Positions 1-8,666 of a stretch of DNA of 10,378 bases are shown here, piece after piece. The stretch lies in NCBI GenBank assembly GCA_003024985.2, contig PXIH01S0003960.1; one strand, given 5' to 3'. Each line of letters opens with the position of its first letter. Position 1 is the stretch's first letter. A program made the translations under genes and the position numbers. Under the pieces are notes generated by a model. The model saw nothing but the letters and a program-made list of their open reading frames with translations. It had not been told where the DNA came from and ran no database searches. This stretch comes from Euperipatoides rowelli. Lineage: Eukaryota > Onychophora > Udeonychophora > Euonychophora > Peripatopsidae.

Positions 1-353
1 AAGATTAATAACATCTGACCAGCTGATTGTTTAATGTTTATTGCCTTTCACTTCAATTAGACATTACTTAACCACAGAGCTTAATTTGCTTTTAATTATT
101 CTTTATTAAATTTATTTATTCAGGGAAAGAAACAATATATTAATAATATATATAATTACTACATACCACTACTATTATATTGTGTGTAATCATTTAAAAT
201 AATAGCAAAGATAATAAAACATTTTAGATAAAATTTGCTGCTTTAAAAAAATAATGACAGTTTAAACTTTTTAAATTTACGATTGATGGCTGGCCACATA
301 AACTGATACAGTGGGCCGGATCTGGACCGAGGGCCGTATGTTACCCACCCCTG
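1..353. mobile_element. One end of a hAT-type DNA transposon, left part outside the window
   Basis: Read on the minus strand from 353, the sequence opens with CAGGGGTGGGTAACATACGG and continues with GGCCC-rich sequence (about 292-340). This resembles the widespread hAT terminus of the form CAGGGGTGGGCAACCTACGGCCC. The GC-rich terminal 60 bases contrast sharply with the AT-rich DNA around them. No matching terminus occurs between 1 and 340, so the other end must lie left of the window; how much of 1-290 belongs to the element cannot be judged. No transposase reading frame is visible here. The eight bases outside the terminus (354-361, ATCTAACT) are the candidate target duplication. The family assignment rests on terminus recognition only. 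Confidence 0.6.
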
Positions 354-1125
354 ATCTAACTCTTTACCAAATCTATCTAACTTTTCCTTACCTTTAATTT
401 CCCATCCTCCTTTCATCTACTCCCTCTTCCCTAACCCTGTTCACCCCCCAATGTAATGGTTATAAAATTATGATCAGATTCACAACCTTTTTCATCCTCA
501 TTCCAAACTTTTATCTTACTAATTTCATTACTCCACTCTCCACCTATTAATATATAATCTATTACAGATTTTTGCACTCCTCTATTCCATGTAATCCATC
601 CCTCACATATACCTAACAAATTTCCTATTTCCATATTTGTTCTCACAAAACTCCTTTAACATTAGTCTATTTTTATTTTCATTCTCCCCCATTTCCTCAA
701 TGTGTCCATTAAAATCCCCCATTATCAAAACTTTCATTCCCTTTTTCTTAAATCTCACAGTATCTCTTTCCATACATTCATACATACCCTGATTGCATTC
801 AATATCTACCTTATTACTACTCCTAACATTAACTTATTTTCACCATTTCCTATCTTCACCCATACATGTTCTTTACATCCCATTTCATCATTTACCATTA
901 TACATCCTTTAATTCCCCACACACCCACTCCTCCACCCTTCTTTGCTTATCCCTCTATTTTCCCCCCACCCATTCTCCCTCCAAATGTGGTATTTCCAAA
1001 TCTCTCAAATGTGGTTCCACCACTCCCATATAACTTATTTTTTCTTTCCCATACATATCCATTAAACTGTCCCAGTTATCTTTTGATATTTTGTGAGATA
1101 TCAGCGCCAATTCACGTTTAAGGAA
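354..1125 (-). mobile_element. Decayed non-LTR retrotransposon (LINE) fragment, endonuclease domain
   Basis: Translated on the minus strand in shifting frames, this stretch gives an almost complete APE-like endonuclease (EEP fold), the N-terminal part of LINE ORF2, which nicks target DNA before reverse transcription. Motifs in order: NVNW near the start (about 1104-1121); VVEPHLRD with the metal-binding Glu (about 960-1035); GGGVGVWGI (about 911-940); EHVWVKI (about 851-877); VLIMGDFNGHIE with the catalytic Asp and Asn (about 696-731); IDYILI (about 545-566); and SDHNFITI with the catalytic Asp-His pair (about 455-482). The span, about 230 codons, matches the usual domain length. At least two frameshifts and several in-frame stops break it, so it is dead. 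A linker (WEIKGKEKLDRFGKEL) follows down to 354, where hAT sequence begins, and no reverse transcriptase is present. The clade cannot be fixed from this part alone. The open frame on the plus strand at 702-1121 is its antisense shadow. Confidence 0.85.
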
Positions 1126-1622
1126 TAATTACGATAACTTATACTAACTGTTTGACTGTTTTTTTATTAACAGCGCTGAGAATGCAATATCAGTAACTTT
1201 AACGAATTTACATTTCGAGATAATCACAATTAAATACCTGAGACTGATTTTTGAACCTTGCGCCATTCCAAATCAAATTCATATTTCACGATTTGAAAGC
1301 CAGACAAGCTTGGTATTGTAGTAAAGTATTTTTTTTTGTAAAATAATATGAGCGGTTCATTATATTTCGGACATTTATAAAAAAAATAAAAGTGGAAATT
1401 TAAAGTAATTTAAGTGTGATTTTTGTAACCAGTATTAACTGGTGACTGTGAGTGGCAGTATCAGTGACAAAGAAACTGTGGGGTGATTTCCAAACCCATC
1501 TCTGCATGATACTAAATTTGCAACAATTTCATTCTGGCTTAAATTTAAACAAAATACATTAAACTACTATTAATTGCATAAGATTTCACACTTGTTGTCC
1601 AAATCCAACTGTCTGAATGAGC

Positions 1623-1642
1623 TGACTCATATGAGTGAGTCA
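1623..1642. promoter_or_regulatory. Pair of AP-1-like sites around a 12-bp palindrome
   Basis: TGACTCA (1623-1629) and TGAGTCA (1636-1642) are both exact matches to the AP-1/bZIP consensus TGASTCA, spaced 13 bases centre to centre. They surround the perfect palindrome ACTCATATGAGT (1625-1636). The match to consensus is seen directly; binding is only an inference, and short consensus sites also arise by chance. Confidence 0.2.
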
Positions 1643-3839
1643 TATTGGAGAGTGAGTTTTTGAGTGCTATCTCAGTAAAAATAACAATAGAACCCAACAC
1701 TGCTGAAATAAAAATATACATTAATATTTTAAATTGTTCACAAAAAACATGTCTATGTGTGGATGGAGATGATGTTTTTTTTCCGGTGGGGGGGGGTTTG
1801 TGAGGCTTGTGAAGGCATTTGAATTTTATTAAACTTGAATAACAAAGTAATATCTGACAATTTATTACAGGTAATACACAAATAGTATAAGAATATTAAT
1901 AATTGCCAATTCAATGTATTTATTACAACTTAATTTCAGAATTTAATGATGTAATGAATTTATTTTTTATTTCGTAACATAACATTTTAATTAAAAACCA
2001 AAAGATTTAATGATATTTTTTTTTTTACAATAAATTTAAATCAAATATACTACTAGGTAGAGCCACTATACTACTTTTTCTAAACGACATGAAAAGTTTA
2101 ATTGTGAATCGATCTATTCAGGAAATAATTTGTTTAGGAAAAAAAAAACAATTAATTCTCCATATTCCTTCATATTCAAAATTAGACAAGGAAAAGCCTA
2201 TTTGTAAAACTTATACTTAGGATGAGCCATTTTACAAATAAATTTGTATGGTTTACGTACAGTACAAACGACAGCCAGTGCTTCTCGTGAATCTTAAAGC
2301 TATCCGTACTAGTAACGATTTGTTGCCCATGGGGGATTAAATTTCTGATTATAATTAATCATCTCTTCTTATCTAATTATGATATAGAGAAAATTGAGAA
2401 AAATGCCGTTTTTTAACAATCAATGAATATTTTATTTTTATGTTTCATTTGGATTTAACTATTTTTGACTGGAAAAGTTAAACTGAATGTTTTTTTTTAC
2501 TAATAATATAATAATAATTATTGTTTATTTTAAGTTGAATATTAATTATATTTTAAAAGATATAATTTATATATTTTTTAATATCAGGTTGAAAAAAGGT
2601 TAAAAACATTCGCGTTAAATGAAAATCTATCAATTAGGCTAATGAGTAATGTTTATTGATTTTCCTCTTCATTATAAACTTTCAATATATTTAAAAGAAT
2701 GTAAACAAATGTTATTGTTTACAGTCTACGTATTCTATTATTTTAAACAAAAGAATACATATTTTGAATTCAATGTAACTAATATGATTATCAATTATAA
2801 TTATGTCATGCCTTATTGTATTTTATGGACCAAAACATTCTTTGTCAAAATTTATTATTATTTTTTTACTTCAAAAGTGGAATGAGGTTAATTATTCGAC
2901 GGATTCTTAACCACCTAGTAACACAATCTTTTGAAGTCTATAATAGTTTTAATAGATTTGTTTTTCTAAAAAAAATGTATTTTTATTTTTTTTTAAATAA
3001 TATATGAATACACGATATGCAACTATTTTAATAGCATTTTTTTTTTATTAAAGAAATCAACTTTTTTTTATGTATGGAAATTTACTGAACAGAAATTGTA
3101 TTAAGGGGCGGGAGAAAAAACTTCGCAAAGTGAAAACCTTTATCAGTTCTGATAAAATGTCAAGATTTTTAAACCTTTTCATATAAATTTTTCCCATTTA
3201 ATCAGGAAATTTTTATGAACGGGAGACAAGAATGAGGAAATAAACGAAACGATCATAATAACTAGTTTTTTTTTTATCTCCCTCCCCTCTCCCCCTGTTT
3301 CTTTCTCTGTATTTCTGTTTCAAGGTTAACCAGTCTTCGTAAAAGCTAGTTTGCGAAGGGTGGAACTTTTTAGTGATGTAGGTAATAATATTGAAGTTCC
3401 TACAATAATGAAAGGGAAATCAAATACGACCATTATTAAACCCAAAGGCTTTTTTTTTTTTTTTTACACGTATCCCCAGTCTTTCTTCAGTCATTGTTAT
3501 GGGAGGAGATTTATTTAAAACTTTTACCATTTTAATAATTTAAGATTTTATTTTTTTGTTTATTGAACATATGAATTTTAGTTTTGTTATAATGATTAAT
3601 AGCAACTAGTCTGGGTGAAGATCAAATATCAATTTAAGATAAATAAAAAAAAAAATTGAATGTTTGTACATCTTAATGGAACATGATAGATGGCTCTGTA
3701 AAGAAAGAAATATTTTTTAATAATTCATTTTTATTAGTAGGGGCTGACATTTTTGATTGCTTCAATCTTGAGGGCAAGAGGTCCAATCTCTTCATTTGTG
3801 GTTGGCCTTAAACTTTTTTTTTAATGAGTTTTCCCCTAT

Positions 3840-3856
3840 GGGGAAGGGGAGGGGGG
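3840..3856 (+). other. G-tract cluster, possible G-quadruplex
   Basis: G4 (3840-3843), G4 (3846-3849) and G6 (3851-3856) are separated by one or two A residues. The last run could be split to supply a fourth tract, giving a potential quadruplex on the plus strand. It stands out against the surrounding AT-rich sequence. Just upstream, TCCCC (3833-3837) could instead pair with GGGGA (3840-3844) as a small hairpin. Confidence 0.3.
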
Positions 3857-3961
3857 AAACAGTCAATTAAAATTTACAGAAATACTACAATATTTTCAAT
3901 TATAATTCATATAATCATCGTTTCTTGCTCATATAAACGGAATACACTGAAAAAAATGGTT

Positions 3962-4083
3962 AAAAAAAAACATATCCCACTTGTTTGATGTCTAATCAGG
4001 GAAAGTGTTTTCCCTGGAATCGAACCGGGACTCGCTGGAGCACCGAGTGATCCGTCTTGACCGTTCGACTAGGCCCGCATACC
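3962..4083 (-). ncRNA. tRNA-like Pol III unit (tRNA-derived SINE head or small RNA)
   Basis: On the minus strand an A box (TAGTCGAACGGT, 4071-4060) matches 11 of 12 consensus positions, and a B box (GGTTCGATTCC, 4026-4016) matches perfectly, with 33 bases between them as in a tRNA gene. A weak D stem, an anticodon-like stem with 4 of 5 pairs and a T arm with one mismatch can be drawn. The seven bases before the A box do not pair with those after the T arm, so this is not a normal tRNA. Downstream lies a perfect 8-bp hairpin with a 4-base loop (3997-4016, overlapping the B-box end), then a T9 run (3970-3962) that would stop Pol III. The predicted transcript is about 115-120 nt. It could be a SINE head, a tRNA pseudogene or a genuine small RNA; no poly-A tail or target duplication was found. 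Confidence 0.5.
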
Positions 4084-4085
4084 TT

Positions 4086-4412
4086 TCAAAATAAATTTTT
4101 ATATACAACAATATACAAATGATATTGCCAAGCTTTAGATGACTGGACATAAGTATTCTCACTTGTGCTTCTTCGCTGAATTACTATTTCCAAGTTCCAT
4201 ACTGCTAATCCAGTGTATCTGGCCCAAATCTTTATTAATCTGATTAATATTCTAGTGTTCCTACAAAGAGAAAAAAATCCCCGGTGGGTACTCCCTATGA
4301 AAGAAAATTTCTCATTTCCGTAATGCAGCTGCTCGAGTAGTCGAACCCTCAATGCCAGTATATGCTAAGCACGCCATGGCCAGGTATGAAACCACATGAC
4401 CACAATGCCTTG
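4086..4412 (-). mobile_element. Probable tRNA-derived SINE, old copy
   Basis: Reading the minus strand from about 4412, an A-box-like TGGTCATGTGG (4402-4392, one mismatch) is followed 44 bases later by a B-box-like GGTTCGACTAC (4347-4337, one mismatch). This is the internal Pol III promoter layout of tRNA-derived SINEs. A body of about 250 bp follows to about 4086, where the second tRNA-like unit begins in the same orientation. The body has no long A tail. A T7 run (about 4278-4266) inside it would tend to cut transcription short. No target duplication was identified, so the ends are approximate. The open frame on the minus strand at 4086-4352 lies inside this repeat and shows no known protein domain. 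Confidence 0.45.
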
Positions 4413-4429
4413 ACAGCTGAATCTTTTTA

Positions 4430-6020
4430 TTTTCAATAAAAATCTGAAGAAAAAAAAAAGAGGTTCGGTGCACTATTATTTGTTTTCATACCAACTAAAA
4501 CTGAACTCAAAGATATTGTTTAATTTTTAAATTGTTTAACCCTTTTGTTTCAGATTTATTATAGGCTAAAAATAATATATTGCAGGATATAGCCTATATG
4601 TGTAAAACTTCAATGTAGTGCTCAAGAAAACAAAAAACTAAGTCAAAGTCATGGCATGGCAGTTGTGTTGCAACAAGCGCAACCACCGAGCACTTGAACA
4701 AATACTCCAATAATCTGGCTTGATCCCTGTTAGAGAGCATTAACTATTTGGTTTTTCCACACCTAAGTATTCCATAGTGTTCCTCTGTATGCATCGACTA
4801 GTCAAATGCTGAGATTAAGACGAATCAACAACTTAGGCTGTAAAAACGGAAAGCTGGAGGTGGGAATAGCCATATAAGAATGAGCAATGGGATCCAATAA
4901 ATAATTACATACAAATAAAGATGATGGAGCATGTAGCCAATAAGAAGCTCGTGTAAACAAAAACTTTTGTAAATATTGTAATTGAAGGTCGTTTCACTCT
5001 CCGGTGTTAAACATATTTAAAAAAACAAACATACACTAAGTGAAAAGACCGCTATTTTTCTGTGGCTTCCATAAGGGTCAATCGTAATGGATTGGGATTA
5101 TCATATTTGTGATTAATTCATTTCCAATAAGAGGGTAAAAAAACACCTTATATGAGAACAGCAAGTGATAATTCACTGATGAATTACATCAAATCTTATT
5201 TATGGTGAGAAACCATTGATACTGTAGGAGTGAAAGGAAAGATCACATCTTCAACTGTTATGGACACTATGTTTAGGGTATGTATTTATTGGCAGTTGTA
5301 TCAGATTAGGACTTCACTATCATGGAAACCCCATTTTATGTCCAATAAAGGCAACCAGTCTTTCGGAAGAATCTATTTGTATTAAATTCAAAGAATCCTA
5401 ACAAAATTTGGGTTTAAATAGAGACCTCTGGTGGAAAATAATGGAAACTTAATTGAAAGTTAACTAATAAATTAATATCGTACAAATAATGAATTTGTGT
5501 TGTTAATTCTAAATATGTAATTTAAAGTATAGGCTATTTTTTAAGCATTTGATAAAAAAACATTTTGTGTCAAGTTCCTGATGCTAATTACACCAAATGC
5601 TTTAACATAGACTAATATAGCTATTATCTATTGTATCATGGCTACAATTTTGCTTTCAACTGGTAATGAGATTGTTGTTTTAAATGATTGAACTGAAATT
5701 TTACAGAGTAAAATAGACCAAGAAAAGCAAGTAGAACTTGTCAACCTGTCAACTGTAATAATAAGTATATTTCACATTTATTCTTTGTTTTATATATTGT
5801 ATATCGTTTTTAAATATTAAGTTAAAATTATATCACTCAGTAGTTTATCTTCTTAGCTACTCTCATATTACTTCCTTTCCTGCCAATTGAAATTACTTAC
5901 CGGTACTTTAAAAAAATAAATAATAATAACCGATGTATTTCAATTATAATGAATTCACTGGTTAATTTATTATTATTAAAATGTTAAATAAAATAAATAA
6001 TTAAATGACTTAATTACATT
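4430..6020. other. AT-rich non-coding stretch, no gene seen
   Basis: I see no coding frame, RNA gene or bounded mobile element here. The 4660-4860 part is somewhat less AT-rich and contains the 10-bp palindrome TGTTGCAACA within 4670-4690, but it shows no terminal repeats or promoter boxes that would identify it. The rest is ordinary AT-rich DNA, with A/T-only stretches increasing toward 5760-6020. Confidence 0.5.
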
Positions 6021-6028
6021 GCAATACA
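6021..6028. repeat. Left target-site duplication of the hAT element
   Basis: GCAATACA directly precedes the CAGTGTCGGC terminus at 6029. It matches GTAATACA at 6475-6482 in seven of eight bases. Eight-base duplications are characteristic of hAT transposition, and the single C/T difference fits decay after insertion. Confidence 0.8.
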
Positions 6029-6474
6029 CAGTGTCGGCTGGCCGGCGATCGCCATGGGCCCAAGGGGTCAAAGGCCCTTTAAAAAAAAAATTTGAAAAAA
6101 AAAAAAAAAATTTTTAAATTTTTATTTTATTTAAGTAATTAACGAAAAATAAAAGTTATCATGAAAGCAGAGCCCTCACATTGAAGGGGTGGATGGGTCT
6201 GTAGTCCCAGTGCCCCCCCCTCCCCCCCCCCCCCCATGTTTGAACAAAATACATAATAAACTATAAAGTTATGACCAGAATGATAGGATGGGGGACCTAT
6301 AGGCTCAGTAAAGGTAAACCAGGGAACTATACAGGGATGATAAATGGAAACAAAATGAGCCCACAACTAAAAAAAAAAGCTTATCAAATTTAAAAAAGGC
6401 TGGCTACTGCTCTGGGGTCAAGGTCCCTTGACCATTCTCAGCTGCGGACCCATAGGGAAGCCTTGCCGACACTG
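6029..6474. mobile_element. Non-autonomous hAT element (MITE), complete, 446 bp
   Basis: The left end reads CAGTGTCGGC (6029-6038), and the right end, on the other strand from 6474, reads the same ten bases. A further partial match around ATGGG lies within 30 bases of each end. The element is flanked by an 8-bp duplication with one mismatch. CAG termini plus an 8-bp duplication point to the hAT superfamily, and at 446 bp with no transposase it must depend on a partner for mobility. The interior holds A-runs, a C8-T-C14 tract (6213-6235) and the palindrome GGTCAAGG..CCTTGACC (6416-6433). The GC-rich ends stand out from the flanks. The open frame on the minus strand at 6139-6366 lies wholly inside, is partly encoded by the C/G tract, and is not a gene. 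Confidence 0.85.
6213..6235 (-). other. C8-T-C14 tract, G-quadruplex potential on minus strand
   Basis: Eight C residues (6213-6220), one T, then fourteen C residues (6222-6235) sit inside the hAT element. The minus strand is therefore nearly pure G and could form a quadruplex, and the plus strand an i-motif. Homopolymers of this length are prone to replication slippage and sequencing error, so the exact count is uncertain. Confidence 0.6.
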
Positions 6475-6482
6475 GTAATACA
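6475..6482. repeat. Right target-site duplication of the hAT element
   Basis: GTAATACA directly follows the right terminus at 6474 and pairs with GCAATACA at 6021-6028, seven of eight bases identical. Confidence 0.8.
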
Positions 6483-7771
6483 TCTGATTTTTTTTTTTAA
6501 ATATTGAAATAAATTAATATACTTTTTATTCTTAATCATATGTGAGCACGGGTCCCTGTGGTGACAGTCAAGTGGTGAGAGAGAGAGAACCTAGTGTCTA
6601 AGCTCATATCTTTTCTACAGACTAAACGGCACCAAATTTAAAAAAAAAAAAAAATTGTGGGACTTTGATTCCGGCTCTGCTTTTGGATCCCAATCAACCC
6701 CTCAGAAAAGAATCTATCCTCAAACGTATTTTCATATTTTTTTTAATTCAATCAGAGGTTTACAGGTGTGAACCTGGAATAATTCTAGGTTAATAATATT
6801 GAAGATTCCTGGTAGGAATCACTAGAAATGATTATTAAAGAAAAATAATTATGTATTTGAATTTTTATTACAGCAATAATAGTTAAAGCACATATTTAAT
6901 AATAATTTAAAAAAAAATAACTGATTTAATAAATTTGAATTATTTAATTCAAAAGAAATTTTAGATGTAACTGGTAAATATTATATACCATATTTAAATT
7001 TTTTTAATATTCATTTTTATTGTACAAATGTTATGCTATTTAAAATATATTTTTTCTAATAAAAAATAGAAAATCCTTCATGATAGCTATTCAAATAAAA
7101 TTGAAAATCGATGTTTTAAAAGTCATATATTTAATATTTTTAAAATGCATAATACTGTACTGTATATTTTTTTTTTTCATAAAAGTAATTCTTCATTTCA
7201 CCTACGTCTATCCTTTATAATGCTAATGATAATTTCCCCTGAAGGTAACTAAACATAATTATTACTATTTGATCTTGCTGTTAGCAAGCGTAGGCAGAAC
7301 CCTCAACCTAATGATAATAGTATCACTAGCCTATATAAAAATAATTGAAGATTCTTAAGCAACAACAAAAGAAATATAAAAATAAGAACAATTAAAAAAG
7401 TATTATGTTAGACAAGGGTACTCCTTGCTTTAAACAAGAAAAACCACAATTGTTGGATTCTTAAACAATAAGGGATGGTAGCCATATCTATTTTTCTTTT
7501 TGATAATTTAATTGTCCCTGATCAAGAATATTTTTATATGGGAAGTATATTATATAAATAATAATTTGATTTTTTTAAAAACTAGATCTTATACAGTATA
7601 ACATATACTACTATCTTATAATTAATTATTTCGACAATTGTGCCAACGCAATGCGGTAAATGGTTACAGTGTATCAACACTATTTCTATGTCAATTTAGA
7701 TTTATTTTGCCAAAAAAAAATGCTTGTTTTTAAATTCATTAATATTTTTTATTTCATTTGGAAGGTGTGAA
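6483..7771. other. AT-rich non-coding stretch, no gene seen
   Basis: Mostly A/T simple sequence. The 6540-6720 part is less AT-rich and includes a short GA repeat (about 6576-6587) and an A14 run near 6642-6655; it may be a fragment of an unrecognised repeat. A perfect 7-bp stem with a 3-nt loop (GATTCCT-GGT-AGGAATC) lies at about 6804-6820. No coding frame, Pol III promoter or terminal repeats could be supported. Confidence 0.5.
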
Positions 7772-7910
7772 AATGTTAGAAAAGAACGAATACGTCATCA
7801 TTCTATTACATCATCTTAAATAGAAATCAAAGCAACCACCAGGTGTTTAATTTGATCTCTGTTTAAGATGATGTAATAGAATGATGACGTGTTCGTGCTT
7901 TTCTAACATT
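7772..7910. repeat. Long inverted repeat: 60-bp arms around a 19-nt loop
   Basis: The left arm (7772-7831) and right arm (7851-7910) are reverse complements over 60 bases with four mismatches. The outer ends read AATGTTAGAAAAG and CTTTTCTAACATT. The loop (7832-7850) contains the small palindrome CACCAGGTG. The whole is 139 bp and carries no coding capacity. It looks like a foldback MITE, but no clear target duplication was found: flanking GTGTGAA and GTATAAA are only weakly alike. The superfamily is undetermined. If transcribed, the RNA would fold into an almost perfect hairpin. Confidence 0.9.
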
Positions 7911-8354
7911 GTATAAAACTATGATTTTAAATAAAATAAGAAAATCTAATGAATAAAAGTACATTTATTTTGAAAAAATAAAACTAAATTGGCAAAGTTG
8001 ATATACAGTTTAAGGTCGATGAGTTTGGGGATATAAATTTGGGAAACTTAGGAAAAGTCCAGTTTTTTTTTTAAATTTTTTTTCATTTTACATTTTAAAA
8101 GGTATATGAGCATGTCCCTGATGGCAAGTTCTCAAAGGTATAATAAATCAAGGGAAATACTACATTGCCAGGACATTGAAAATTACTTGTTTAGTGTGGG
8201 CAGGTTTGTCTAGAAGCAATATTGTCAGGCTAACCTGGTCATGTCATATACAAGATGTCAGTGTAGCATTAGTCCCTCAGTTTGGTTCTGGTTACTCTCA
8301 AATTTGTTGCATTCTTTTCCAAAGTGTACTCTCTCTAGTAAATTTCTGTAGCAT
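7911..8354. other. Non-coding stretch between foldback and SINE
   Basis: AT-rich to about 8100, then more balanced in composition to 8354. The open frame on the plus strand at 8176-8361 (61 codons) has no recognisable domain and runs into the SINE target site, so I do not call it a gene. No other element could be supported. Confidence 0.45.
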
Positions 8355-8368
8355 AAACTAGGAGCTTA
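8355..8368. repeat. Left target-site duplication of the SINE (14 bp)
   Basis: AAACTAGGAGCTTA lies immediately before the SINE and is repeated without mismatch at 8653-8666. Duplications of this length are typical of LINE-driven target-primed reverse transcription. Confidence 0.9.
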
Positions 8369-8652
8369 CAGGTCCCGTCCTCATGGTCCAGTCTGCAGCA
8401 ATGCAGGTTGAAAGCGAGGGTGAAGACATAAGCTGAGACGTTTCCGGGTTCACGTCTCATTTTAGCCGGTTATGGAACGGGTTCTTTCCTTGGCTCTTAA
8501 CATCCTGCCAGATTTTTTAACCAAGGACGCCGACTCACTTAAGAACCCGTAGAAGATAATAAATTAATAACTGTTATAAATAATAAATAAAAGCATTACC
8601 ATCGATTAAAATGGAGATTAACTGCATATGGCGTGTAAGTTTATTTAAAAAA
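8369..8652 (+). mobile_element. Complete tRNA-derived SINE, about 284 bp
   Basis: The element is bounded by a perfect 14-bp target duplication and ends in an A-rich tail, TTATTTAAAAAAAA (to about 8652), after an AT-rich 3' segment. Its head carries an A box TGGTCCAGTCTG (8384-8395, 11 of 12 consensus positions) and a B box GGTTCACGTCT (8447-8457, imperfect), about 51 bases apart. The B box sits within a 7-bp stem (8435-8441 with 8452-8458). The body (8477-8550) forms a nested stem-loop: ACGGGTTCTT pairs with AAGAACCCGT, and inside it CCTTGG pairs with CCAAGG. SINEs are transcribed by Pol III and copied by a partner LINE's reverse transcriptase; that partner is not identifiable here. The undiverged duplication suggests a fairly recent insertion. 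The family name is unknown to me. Confidence 0.88.
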
Positions 8653-8666
8653 AAACTAGGAGCTTA
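8653..8666. repeat. Right target-site duplication of the SINE (14 bp)
   Basis: AAACTAGGAGCTTA repeats 8355-8368 exactly. Its leading A residues merge with the SINE's A tail, so the exact boundary could lie one to three bases either way. Confidence 0.9.

Larger units (their letters stand above)
1126..3960. other. AT-rich non-coding stretch, no gene seen
   Basis: This 2.8-kb stretch is dominated by poly-A/T runs and AT-rich simple sequence. The longest open frames (plus strand 2649-2885 and 2816-3007) encode low-complexity peptides rich in Tyr, Phe, Ile and Asn, with no recognisable domain, as expected by chance in such DNA. Local features are a G8 tract near 1787, a pyrimidine-rich tract about 3270-3325, a short palindrome at 1623-1642, a more complex island about 2240-2350, and a purine G-tract at 3840-3856. 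No splice-flanked exon, RNA gene or terminal repeat could be supported. Confidence 0.6.

Noticed and set aside
702-1121. 139-codon open frame on the plus strand
   Set aside because: It is antisense to the LINE endonuclease, whose motifs are clear on the minus strand. Its Pro/Phe/Ser-rich peptide has no domain.
2649-3007. Two overlapping small open frames on the plus strand
   Set aside because: They are low-complexity Tyr/Phe/Ile/Asn-rich peptides in AT-rich DNA, with no domain and no exon signals.
4000-4083. A functional tRNA gene
   Set aside because: The A and B boxes are good, but the acceptor stem does not pair and the anticodon loop lacks the expected T at position 33. Only a tRNA-like unit can be claimed.
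4086-4352. 88-codon open frame on the minus strand
   Set aside because: It lies within the body of a tRNA-derived repeat and its peptide matches no family I recognise.
6139-6366. 75-codon open frame on the minus strand
   Set aside because: It lies inside the 446-bp hAT-type MITE and partly reads its C/G homopolymer. It has no transposase motifs.
8176-8361. 61-codon open frame on the plus strand
   Set aside because: It is short, without a domain, and runs into the SINE target site. I found no clear splice or promoter context.
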